DNA from: Laburnicola sp. R22_1
Taxonomy: Eukaryota; Ascomycota; Dothideomycetes; Pleosporales; Didymosphaeriaceae
Length of the DNA: 64,000 nt
NCBI GenBank assembly: GCA_014281115.1
Contig: JACONQ010000006.1
Span: 3,658,001 to 3,722,000, forward strand
Reading direction: 5' to 3'
Shown: one piece after another, positions 1 through 9,844 of the stretch
Position numbering within the stretch: the first letter of the stretch is position 1
Layout: each line of letters starts with the position of its first letter
The notes under the pieces: model-generated
Told to the model about the DNA's origin: nothing
Databases searched by the model: none
Seen by the model: the letters and a program-made list of their open reading frames with translations, nothing else
Program-made: the position numbers and the translations under genes

Positions 1-976
1 CACTCAAACGGGATGCCAATCACAACGGGTACGGAGGGGCCTGACTGAGCGGTCGGTGTTGATACCGGTGGAACTGAGCCACTCGCTATAAGAGTGATGA
101 GCGGCGGGCTCGTAATGGACGCAGGGACTGCTGCAGAGCTTGTGCTGTTGAAGAATGGGGGTATCAAGGCCGCCGTGCTGGAACCATTGATGGCAGCTGA
201 ACCCAATGGAGATGCACTCGGGTTCGTGGTCTGGATAGAACCTGAGGTAATGTGTGTGCTTGTGGCGTTGCCCTTTATCCAAAATTTGTCAGCTGTGCTG
301 TATTGGCAAGAGAATGGTAAACTCACCTGTGTTGACGCCGTGTTGGTAAGGGTGACTGTCAGCGGCGCGACCGTCTCGCAGGAACAGGCATTTCTCAAGC
401 CCAAAAGCGCCTCTTGCGTATTGGCGTTTGGTGACAGAGTCACGAAGGCCAGAGCATCGGTCCCACTCTCCGCAATCTCTGCAACAATGCCATCGGCAAC
501 GGCAAATTTGGCGGCGGCTCTCTTCAGGACAGCGACAGGAGTGATTGTTGCCGTGTCCGTCACGGTCTGTGTAGTCAATATCTGGAGAGTCTCGGTCCAT
601 GTCGTCGTATTGGTGGTAGAGTTTGTGCTGAATTTACGTTAGACGGTTACTTGGTATGCAACGACAAGACTTACATGGTAGAGACGTATTCAATTGTTGT
701 AGTTGCTGGAGGTATAGCCAGTAATTCGTTGCAGAGAACCTGCACGGCCGTAGACGGTCCGCTGTCGAGTATCTCAATATAGGGGTCATCCGTCGGGCAA
801 GCCGGGTCTGAAAATATCGACATTTCTTGCCTCTTGCCAAAGACTTTGTTCAAGGGCCATCGCTGCAGGATGCCTTGGTGTGCTGCATTGGGGCCCTGCT
901 GGGTCACCCGGGCATCGATGCATGTGGAAAAGGAGAGGATGGCGGCCGAAGCCAACAATGAATGAGAAATGTACAT
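1..976 (-). CDS. Secreted Ser/Thr-rich protein, 3' end cut by window edge
   Basis: Three exons fit in frame on the minus strand: 976-675, 627-327 and 272-1, with introns of 47 nt (gtaagt...cag) and 54 nt (gtgagt...aag). The first 291 residues are visible; the C-terminus lies outside the window. Residues 1-22 form a signal peptide (hydrophobic LLASAAILSFS core). A Lys-Arg pair at 48-49 could be a Kex2 site. After residue 90 the protein becomes rich in Thr, Ser and Pro with several N-x-S/T sequons, as in O-glycosylated cell-wall or surface proteins. No enzymatic domain is recognised. I infer an extracellular or wall location; a GPI signal cannot be tested because the end is missing. Both introns restore the frame exactly, which supports the model. 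Confidence 0.7.
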
Positions 977-1997
977 GATGGAGCTCTCGAGCGAGTGAGA
1001 GGTGCTCCGATCAGACGACTAGAGATTGTCTAAAGAGACTCCTGGGAGGAGATGGCCGTCCACGACCTACCAACACTGCCCTTTTAAGGGGCGGCGATGC
1101 TCGAAACACAAGATGGGCACGCTTTGCCATTCTGACAGCCACTGAGATTATTCCCACATTGAGAACGCGCCTTGCAGATGGGATACGACATAGGGAGTCG
1201 GAGGGGGGTTTCGCGTGAAGCGTGTGACCTTGCGTGGAACCAGCACTGAGATATGCTCATGATTCTAGAGTGCTGATAATCCCGCATCTGGGTAGATCTG
1301 GGTGATGAACCTCCAAGCGCGCTGGAATGTCGAGGGCGGTCGCCAAGCTCCCTTGCCCGTGCGTGTCGCGAAGGGAGGGAGCGCGCCGGGACGCGCTACT
1401 AGGCGTTGCACTTGGGGACGGAAGAGGAAAAGAAAGCCAGGACAGCAGGATCATGAGAGGGAAGCTAATATTGGAAGACCCGATTTGAATAAGACGACTA
1501 TGCATTCGACTGGGTGTGACGATGGTTGACGGTGCGCGATAAGAGATCGACGGCAGGAGCAGCTCTCGAAGACAGGCGCGATGATGCATGGCAGGAATGA
1601 GTAGAACGGATGCGAATCGTGTTCCAGGCGGCCCAGGAATTTGTTGAGGGAGTGAATGATGATGAAAGAGATTTGGGCGTCGTGGTGGTGGTAGTGGTGG
1701 TGGTAGTGGTGGTGGTAGTGGTGGTGGTAGTGGTGGTGGTAGTGGTGGTGGTGGTGTTGGTGAGATGGCGGACGAATCAGAGCGCGTCCACGGGTCGGGG
1801 GTTGTCACGTGCATGTCGAGGAGAATCGGGCAGGAACCACCAACCTCGCCCGTATTGCCCGCCGCAGCATGCCGTGGCTGTCCGTCTGCGCATCCACACC
1901 CGCTGCATGCCCGTAATCCGGCCCCTTCGTCTCGCCCGCGCATTCGTAGCTCGCCATCCATCCCCCCCATCCCGCGGGCCCACGCCTCCCCCATTCC
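977..1997. other. Intergenic, shared divergent promoter region
   Basis: About 1 kb between the minus-strand secreted protein and the plus-strand LAMTOR1-like gene. Open frames here (including a proline-rich one on the minus strand) come from the GTGGTGGTA microsatellite and GC-rich sequence and resemble no family. I see no RNA gene. It probably holds both promoters. Confidence 0.5.
1684..1754. repeat. GTGGTGGTA microsatellite
   Basis: A run of GTGGTGGTA units with a few plain GTG units. It creates artificial poly-Val and Leu-Pro-Pro frames on the two strands. Confidence 0.9.
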
Positions 1998-2618
1998 ATG
2001 GGCATCTGCTCGTCCTGCCTGGCCCTGGGGCGGCGGCCGTCCGACTCCGAGGTACCATGTCTCGCCTCTGTGCCCTCTGGTGCCCTCTGGTGCCCTCTGG
2101 TGCCCATGTGCTAACCTATCTCGCGCCCTTGCAGCGCTCTGACAGCTCGCAGCATCTCCTTGGAGACCCCTACCAGCCGCAATATGGCAGCCTCCCGCCG
2201 GGCTCCCACAGCCTGCCGCAGCCAGACCCCGAGGAAATTAGACGTCAGCGCGACGCGTTGGAGCGCATCTGCGCCCAGACATCCGAGTGAGTCGCTGCTG
2301 TATTGCTGTGCCTGGCCGAAGGACCCGCGCTCATCCCTTGCTAGCAAGTTGATCCACGTCTCGCAGACCGACGACGCCCACCACTCCGAGTATCTGCGCC
2401 TCTTCAACGAGCGCTTCCCACCCGCAATGGCGCAGACGAGCCGCCCCTCTTCTTCTTCAGCAGACGCAAACGTCGACGCCGACGAGGCCGCTTGGCTGGG
2501 GAGCATCATCGGCAGCTCAGACGACGCCGAGGGCAGCTGGGAGCGCGTCGAGCCCATTGAGTCGGGCGCGCTGACGATTCAGTTTGGCGAGACACTGAGC
2601 GCCGACAGAAAACGGTAA
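1998..2618 (+). CDS. LAMTOR1-like Ragulator/EGO membrane-anchor subunit
   Basis: Three exons: 1998-2051, 2135-2286 and 2345-2618, giving 159 aa. Intron 1 (83 nt) has a CTAAC branch site; intron 2 (58 nt) ends in CTAG, and using that acceptor restores the frame. The protein starts MGICSSC: Gly2 is an N-myristoylation site and Cys4/Cys7 are likely palmitoylated, the known anchoring signals of LAMTOR1/p18 and yeast Meh1/Ego1. A short LLGDP-x-YGS segment and a helix (PEEIRRQRDALERI) follow, then an acidic region and a C-terminal segment with VQFG-like IQFGETL. In the known family this subunit holds the Rag GTPase scaffold on the vacuole or late endosome for TORC1 signalling. Length and motif order fit; other complex members are not in the window. 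Confidence 0.78.
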
Positions 2619-2857
2619 CGTCCTTGTGCTGCTCGAGCAAGACGTGTCGCCCGCCGCTGTTGCTTGTTCTACTGCCACCCGAGTGTCGGGCTATTTGATA
2701 CCCACTTTTTGTGCATGTCTTGGGCGTACATTTTCCTTTGTCGCATCTGCATCGGCGGGATCGTCCTCTGCCGCTAGTACAATCTCTCATTCATTTCATA
2801 ATATTCTGATTCATGCGCCGTCATCTTGGTCACCTCGCAATGTCCTACAGGCGCACC

Positions 2858-3071
2858 CCCAGGAAATAATTCGTGTCCGATGCCAAGATGCTCCCAAAGT
2901 CAACACAGCACCTATAAACTGCCCTCTAAGCTAAAAATACCTCTATAACCTTCCTTTGTATAACGAGTTACTTCTAGCTCTATTTATTAACTAAACGATA
3001 AATATAGTTTGCATACTGCATTCTTAGCTGTCTCGGGGTCTTAGCATCGGTCACGAATTCTTTCACAGCGG
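2858..3071. mobile_element. MITE family 1, copy 1
   Basis: About 214 bp with imperfect terminal inverted repeats (left GGAAATAATTCGTGTCCGAT; right end reads TCACGAATTCTTTCAC). The interior matches the reverse complement of the element at 9664-9844 along most of its length, so both are full copies of one non-coding family. No target duplication is clear. It lies 240 bp downstream of the LAMTOR1-like stop codon. Confidence 0.8.
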
Positions 3072-3290
3072 TGGGGTGGGCCTGCGACCCTGGAGCACCA
3101 AGTAAGGACCCGTTCCAATCTTGAAAAGCTTGCTGTCTAATTGCAATGTACAGGGTATCCGAGTCCTCTCTCCACAATCGGGGTATGCCAAACGCCAGAG
3201 ACGCTCGACGGTAAGCCGGCAATCACACTACTGCGGAACGCCGTGCCTGATACCCAAAATGAAATGAAAATTGAAACCACCCGTGGGCCT

Positions 3291-3457
3291 GAAGACGCCT
3301 TTGAGGACCTTCTCCATGCATAATCACATCGCTGACTCGTGTGCGAAGACGCGTTTGAGAAGCTTCGCCATGCCATGCACGATCCCATCGCCGACTGGTG
3401 TGCGAACACGCCTTTGAGAACCTTCTCCATGCACAATACCATCGCCGGCTCAGGTGC
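3291..3457. repeat. Degenerate minisatellite, about 3 units of 53-59 bp
   Basis: Units begin near 3291, 3344 and 3403. Each contains CTTTGAGAAcCTTCtCCATGC-like sequence followed by a CATCGCYGRCT motif. The units differ by substitutions and small indels. No convincing gene spans it. Confidence 0.75.
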
Positions 3458-3597
3458 CACAGCGTAAACCGCTGTTGTGCAATGGTACCATCTCAGTTCC
3501 CTCCCTTCCGACCACCATGAACAAACCTAAATAGTCATCAGCAAGCGTTTTACAAGAGGCATGGGATGCTACGAGCGTCCTACCTGGTCGAAACATC

Positions 3598-5386
3598 CTA
3601 GACTGTCGATAGCTCCGAGCTCTCCTGGACAGCGTCCGCGTGCTCGGGACGCGGAGTAGCCGTCGAAGCAAACATGTCGGCCTCGTCGGCATACTCCTGC
3701 AACTTGCGCGCCGCTTCGGCCTGCACGAGCTGGACGAGCTCCTCCTTTTGCGCGTCGTTGAAGTAGTCGAGCGAGAGGTCGAGCGTGTTGGCCACCTTGG
3801 GCTTGAACGCGGGCGGCATTTGCTGCAGGAGCTTGAGGCCGAACTTGCGGGCCGTGTCCCTCATGGCGGAGGCTAGGGTCACTTGCTGGTCTTCGTCGAG
3901 GTGCGTGGTGGGGTGGAGCTTGTGCACTTGTCGGTTGACGAACTCGCGGAGCAAGAGGACGGGCTCTTGGGGCGTGGGCTCGGCGGGAGCAGCTTGCTCA
4001 GCGGCAGACGCAGCGTCCTGTGCCAGGTCAGGATCCGTTCAAAAACGTCACGCCGTTACTTACGCTTGCAGGCGGGGGGGCCGGCCAAGCATATCGCTGA
4101 TGAAGTTTGACTCTTACCTTGTCGCGGACCTCCTCCATGAACTGCTCGCCCGTCTTGCGGGGCTTGCTGCCGCGAGCGATGAGCGGCGAAATCAGCACGT
4201 GGTCGTTCTCCGGCCGCGGCACATTGCGGTGAAGGTACTTCCCGTCCCGCGGCAGGTAGCTGGGCAAGCTCGCGCCGTAGTACTCCTTGATGAGGTCCTG
4301 GTGCTCCGACGGACGGATGCCCGGCAGGTCGTCGATGCTGGTGTACGTCTTGCGGAGGGGGTCTTCCTCGGGCGACATGGTGTGCGTGGTTTCCGGGGGA
4401 GTCGCTTGGGCGGGTGTCTCGAGGCGGCGGCGCTTGAAAGGTTGCGGCGAAGGCAGCAGGCCCGGCACGGTGTCTTTATGGGCGAGGCGGCGTTTGCGGT
4501 CGGCCACGCCAAGCGGTGATTGCGGATCGGGGGTGTACTCGTCGTTGTCTGACCCGGAAGATTCCGCCATGGATGTCTTGGTCCTCGCACGGCGTTGCAG
4601 CTTGCGCCTCTCGCTGCTCGACGGCGGAGTCACGCCTTGAGCGCTGTCCTTGTTTGGCGCCGCCGGCTTCTTCTCTTCAGGTTGCTTTCCCGTCACGGGA
4701 GACGACTTGGCGGCCTCGGGGTCCTGCGCTTTTCCAGACGGAGTGGTGCCCATCTTGTGGAGGACGCGGCGGCGCACTGTCGACGTGGGCGTCGCCGACA
4801 TGAGGTTCCCATGTGCGAGAGATCTATCTTGCGCCTTGCGCTCGACCTGGCACGGCCGACAGATCTGCCAGGTGCATCCTTTGCAGCGGCGCATCTCGTC
4901 GGTGGCATTGCGCTTGTCGCAGATGGAGCACTTGGCCGTGTGGATTTTGACCATGTCAAAGTCGGCGGGGTCGGCGCTGCACTGCGTTCTAGCGCCCGAG
5001 GCAGGCGTGCTGGTCACATTTCGAGGCGGGCGGTTGGGGGTAGCGGGGGGCTTGCTGGGGGATGCCATGGTCGGCGGATAGTCCTTACCTTTGAGGGTGC
5101 AGTTGATTGCGGGTGGGGTGCGAGGTGGTGGCCTCGAGGAGACGCGGTGCGGCACCTCGAGTACAGCGGGGCGCTGATTGATATCGACCTTTTGTCGTCG
5201 CGGGCAGTCGAGGGTTGAATCGACTGCGGTGACGAGAGACGAATGCCTGGCGGGTGGACTGTGCTGCAGCTTTGACCGTGGAGGGGAGGGGGCTGCGGTG
5301 TGTTTGTACCTGCAGTAGCGCGGGAGATCGGGCGTGACGCAGAGTCGACACTGCGCCGGATGGGGGTTGCAAACAGGATTGTACAC
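3598..5386 (-). CDS. Uncharacterised protein with two cysteine clusters
   Basis: Two exons, 5386-4118 and 4017-3598, joined in phase by a 100-nt intron (gtaaga...cacag). From the first ATG the product is 562 aa. An alternative start at 5068 has a stronger context (gaccATGg) and gives 456 aa. Residues 153-179 carry six cysteines spaced C-x2-C-x11-C-x2-C-x4-C-x2-C, like a small zinc-binding module. If the upstream start is real, a second group (C6, C13, C16, C25) lies at the N-terminus. The middle is Pro/Ser/Lys-rich and disordered with basic patches, probably nuclear. The C-terminal 120 residues are helical (LREFVNRQVHKLHPTTHL onward). I do not recognise the family; a chromatin or transcription role is only a guess. 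Confidence 0.72.
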
Positions 5387-8109
5387 GGGGTGAATACGGA
5401 ATGGGATGCTGCTCTGCGAGGTGAAGCGTTAAAAGGGCGCGGAGGGGAGTTTTTCAGCGTTTGGTGAAGTAGGCTGTGGCGGTGGGGACTGGGTGCGGCT
5501 CGAGGGACCGGTGAAAGCAGAGTACCTGCCTGCTCTCTGTTCTGTCTGCTTGGTCAACTACACTGTGAATGAAGGACTGTCTGTCTGCTTTCATACCCCG
5601 AGGTGAGGTCTTGCTTGACCGGAGGTAGTCCGCGCAGTCTGGTCCGGTGGGTATATGCGCAGCTGGAGGTGTTGGCTTGTCGTCGCACTACACGCAACTG
5701 CACGCACGCACGCACGCACGCACGCACACACTATCAAGTGTTCTCGTCTACGAGGTTCGAACCGGAAAAGAGAAAGGTAAGAATACAAGAGCAGAATAGA
5801 AGGGTATCCAGCGAGCGAGCGAGCGGATAAGAATAATAACCAACGAACGAATGGTGAGGCTCCTACTCTGCGGACACGTTTGTAAACGAAAGAAGATGGC
5901 CAAAGAGTGAATGAAACAATGAATGGATGAACGATGAGCAAGCACGCCTTCATGCCAGACAGAGCACGGGGAACCCGTTTTATAGGCCGGATGTCGCTCC
6001 CGCCGGCCAGCCATTTGCTGCCCTAGCCCCGGGGTATGTGAGAGTGAGTGTGAGCGTGTGCGAGAGTGAGCGTGCACCTGCGTGCGACTGTTTTCTCGTA
6101 AGCGACGTTTGTAGCGACGGGGGCAGGGGCCGCGGCGTGCGCATGGGGCTCCGTCCACCCGTTCCTGACCCAGAAACAGGGTGCTGGGCGTCACATACAG
6201 GCCAGGGCTGCCTATCTACCTGAGTCACATCACAGGTCTGTCACGGTGGGAATGGGTGTGGAGGGCGATCGATGGGGAGAGGGTGTGTAAACGGGTGTGT
6301 GTGTGGGCTTGGGTTTGGCGACGGATGTGAAGAGAAGGCAAGAAATCGAATATTGATGCGTATCGAGGTGAGAGCGATGTGATAGGGCTTGTGTGCGGGT
6401 TTGGTTTCGAGAGAATTGAAGGGTGGGCGAGGCGATGGCATGAGGATATTGGGATGGTGGAGGGGCAAACGGGAGGGGTGGAGGGGGTGCACTGGGGAAC
6501 TGTGCGGGCGTGATTGTAGGGCTAGGGCTTTGAGCACTGGGGCGTTTCGTTTCGGGTTGGTGGATTGGTCGTTGTGGGACTGTGTTTGAGCTTTATTTGG
6601 AAGCGGGGTGGAGGGCTTATTGGCGGATCGTGAGGTGCGGCAGTGGTGGTGGACCGTGGGCATGCGGCTGCATGTGGTGGTGGGAGCTTGAGCTGCGAAG
6701 GCTCGAGCATGGTGGCGAAGGTCGTCGAATCCTTTCTTTGTAGAGTTGCAGTTCGTAAACTTGAGTTTTATTCGGGTACATTTTTATGTCTTGAGTTCGG
6801 GTTTGGAAGAGATGCGTCGGGATGGTTCTATAGCACTTTCCACTGGCGTTGTCTTGATGTTTAAGGTAGACATGTATTCTAGTAGAGTCACAGCATGCCA
6901 GTGTCTAGAGAACTGGGATCGAATCTGGATCGTAAGAGCATCTGGGTGATGGTATTGTCAAATCTTCCTTCCACTTTGCCATTACAATGCACGGTGGGCC
7001 GCACCCACAATTTTCATCAAAGCAATACCAACTCCGAGGAACATCAACCTGGTACTCTGTGACTAGACTCTATGCAGTCGAAAATCCGTTTCAAACTATC
7101 ACATTCTCCTACTGAATCTGCACATGTGGGTATAGAACCGTCACGTGTAGCGTCGACTAGGCCGCTTTGGGGACCCTGGGCCTCTTGAGATTTCGTCAGG
7201 CAGCAGTGACACTGGATCGCCCACCCTTGAGTACTTCTTTAGCATCGTTTGGTCATGCATATTACTCTAAAACAACATCCAGTATCATAGCTTGGATGAC
7301 TCCTAGACTTCTCAATGAGGCTCATCGCGGGGTTATCGGTCTCCTCTCCTGTACAGCCCATGCCCGGTGGCATGCGAGTCACATCAGCATACGATTGACC
7401 GGCTTCGAACACGAGGGATTCATAGCCCAGATCCAGCGGCACATGGCGTTTTGCGGCTGAAATCGCGGTGAGAAAGATGCGCGTGCTGTGGCTGCAAGGT
7501 CTGGCGATGCTACTTTTGGCTCCCAGCGCCTCCCACAGACATCAGCAGCGACGATGAACTGCGCAATGTTTGTGATGCGCAAACTCACGATGCGGCTGAA
7601 GCAGCGGCAGGATAGAGGCGACGGTGCTTGCGCAGTGTTTGTGAAGGTAGTACAGCTCGCACACGGTCTGCCTATCCAAACGGCTCCCCACCTCGGGAGC
7701 TCCTCAAGTTTGGCAATTTACATGCTCGAGCTTATACCCGACTTGGTCATTCTATCTGCATCACAATTACCTCGCTGCACTCGCCGTCTGTCCAAAATAT
7801 ATTCATGCTTGCCCTCGTGCGCCACAATGTGGCGAGCTCCGAGCCACCGCTATCCTGATCCTTCCATCCCTCCCCACAGAACTTTCACTGGCAGCACTTT
7901 GGCGGCCGCTAGCAAGACTAACAAGGTGAATGGGCAATCGGCAAACGCCGGCGTCTTCCCGCGATAAAAGCTGACTTTGCGGGTCTGACCTTGGAACTGC
8001 CTTGGTTATTGTCCCTCGCATCCTGGGATCTAAATTTTGGCTGGTGTTACTGGTGAAGGATCTTGTCTAAGAAGAAGCAACACTAAGAGAGGGATCTACA
8101 ACTATCCAC
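5387..8109. other. Gene-poor intergenic region
   Basis: About 2.7 kb with only short, low-complexity frames (His/Pro/Arg-rich on one strand, Val/Gly-rich on the other). It holds the CACG microsatellite at 5699, a short GCGA run near 5812, and GT-rich sequence from 6240 to 6660. I see no tRNA, no conserved protein and no plausible chain of exons. Confidence 0.5.
5699..5729. repeat. GCAC tetranucleotide microsatellite
   Basis: A run of GCAC units ending in CACACAC. It explains the Ala-Cys-Val-Arg and Thr-His-Ala-Arg artefact frames across it. Confidence 0.9.
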
Positions 8110-8111
8110 TA

Positions 8112-8228
8112 CACTCAACCAGCAGGTACGGGTGACTAGGGCCAATCCTTTACTCATCTCTCGTGAAGGACCACCAAAGGGCTTTGCGACCCATGCCGCG
8201 CTAGTTACCCGTACCTGGTGGTTGAGTG
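8112..8228. mobile_element. 117-bp MITE with TA target duplication
   Basis: Terminal inverted repeats of about 28 bp (left CACTCAACCAGCAGGTACGG; right end the complement with two mismatches) enclose about 60 bp of non-coding sequence. TA dinucleotides at 8110-8111 and 8229-8230 match a Tc1/mariner-type duplication. The right arm directly abuts the ABC transporter relic. Confidence 0.82.
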
Positions 8229-8230
8229 TA

Positions 8231-9540
8231 TGCCAGAATCACAGGGGAACAATTCGGTTATAGTTATGCTAGACTACATACAGGCGCCAATTGTGGCCTT
8301 TTACTTCTTAGGAGCTATAGCGTTTAGAATGTGTATATTACAAAAGTCTAAACCTATAACATTTAAGCGAAGGCGACTAGAAATAGGCATAGTACTCGCG
8401 CTATTAGTTGGATACATTGCAGAGGTGCTCTATTACCTTTTTAGATTGACTGCAGACCTGTAATACACAGCTCCACAATATGCCGCTATTTAGTGCTTAG
8501 GCTTAATATTACTAGTAATCTAGATACCACTCAGCTTGGCAGTTATACAAGGGTTGACATTTAACTAGCACCTATACTTTAGAGCATTTGTTTGCTAATT
8601 TGTTTTTAAAGCAATTATTTGTTTGCTGCGTGGATTGTCTTTGTTACTAGATAACCGCTAGAGTAATATTCCACTTAGTATTAGGATGGTTTTTCTTTTG
8701 CGACTAAGAAGTTTCTAATAAAAGGATTACAATAATAGCAGTTATCCCTCCTGCTGTTGTAGACACAGAAAAGCGTTTTAAGGTGTTGACAAAAAGGGTT
8801 TAGTATTAGTATAGCTAGAGCCTTTGCGTTCCTTATTTTACTTATATTCTTTATTTTAGTTTTTAACCAGAGCAAAAAGGGGACTAACGAAGAGGAACAA
8901 TCCCTACATAAAGGAGTGTAAGCAAATAATTCTACTGCAACAAACAGCAACGCGGGCTATAGATTAATTAGATAGAGGTCTTCTAAGGATGGCGATAACG
9001 ACGAGGCTCTAACTACTAATAAAAAGATTAAGAAGTAGTAAGCAAAGCGTCTCGAAGAGTAAGGTGGCTAGTTCGGCTATCTTAAGAGCTTTACAGTCTT
9101 TGTCCTCTACCTCTAGCCTAAGGACGACTGGAGAATTATGCTAGCACTCTTCTTGCGTCTGATACATCTTATTTAAGGCTGAGCACTTAACCTTCTTAAA
9201 CTAAGGCAGCTTAGCATTATTATAAACAAAATTACCTAGGGTGCTCACAAAATACTATAGAACAATATTAGTTTGTAGTTACTGTACTAATGGATTAACA
9301 GTTATAGCGGCCTTAGCATTATTAACAACTTAGCCAAGACGTATATAGGCAACCAAGCTTTTGAACGCATCACTATTCTAGCCTACAAGCACCTCATAAG
9401 CCTATCCATAGACTTTCACACGTCCAAAGACTCGGGCGAAGTTCTCGCTCAGATTAAACTATGTAGTAGTACTAGCTCTAGAGCTGGCTTATATCTAGCA
9501 TTAAGCAACAGAGACGGTGGTTGAGGAATGGAGAAGAGAC
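8231..9540 (+). pseudogene. RIP-decayed HMT1-like ABC transporter fragment
   Basis: Scattered over several frames are recognisable pieces of a fungal half-size ABC transporter of the HMT1/ABCB6 type. The first is an N-terminal hydrophobic segment (FYFLGAIAFRMCILQKSKP, then RRRLEIGIVLALLVGYIAEV) at 8290-8455. Near 9090-9150 comes the stretch VLYLWPKDDWRIMLALFLRL, and near 9370-9440 LAYKHLISLSIDFHTSKDSG followed by EVL. In intact proteins the last stretch lies on the cytosolic loop before the transmembrane core (typical LSMDFHxSKxSGE). TAG and TAA stops and shifts break every frame. The nucleotide-binding half is absent, so the copy is both truncated and mutated. It is AT-rich compared with the host genes. 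Intact relatives are vacuolar transporters of phytochelatin or glutathione conjugates; this copy cannot function. Confidence 0.7.
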
Positions 9541-9663
9541 AGTGACTTGTACTAGAATCAAATATCGGTAAAAACTACCACTGCCAGTCATCCTTAGTTC
9601 CAGAGCATGTAGTACAGAATTAATGCGATAGCACCGAGTATACAGGTAGTAGTATAATTTAGA

Positions 9664-9844
9664 GCCCTATGAAATAATTCGTGTCTAATGCCAAGACCTA
9701 GACAGCTAACAATACAGTACACAAACTACATTTCAGTTTAGTTAATATAGCTACAAGTAACTCCTTATATAAAGGAAAGGCAGCTATATGGACTTTGTCA
9801 CTTTAGGAGCATCTTGGAATCAGACACGAATTATTTCATAGGGG
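9664..9844. mobile_element. MITE family 1, copy 2
   Basis: About 181 bp with 32-bp terminal inverted repeats (CCCTATGAAATAATTCGTGT at the left; its complement at the right, two mismatches over 32 bp). The interior read in reverse matches the element at 2858-3071. It is non-coding; the target duplication is unclear. Confidence 0.85.

Noticed and set aside
94..642. 182-codon plus-strand frame
   Set aside because: It is antisense to the spliced secreted-protein gene, whose introns and signal peptide fit much better.
1257..1994. 245-codon minus-strand frame with Leu-Pro-Pro repeats
   Set aside because: The repeats come from the GTGGTGGTA microsatellite; no start context, splice support or family resemblance.
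5738..5770. GGTTCGAACC, a tRNA B-box look-alike
   Set aside because: No A box, no acceptor stem and no anticodon arm can be folded around it.
5591..6663. Several 80-150 codon frames on both strands
   Set aside because: Low-complexity translation of CACG, GT and GAG runs; no conserved pattern.
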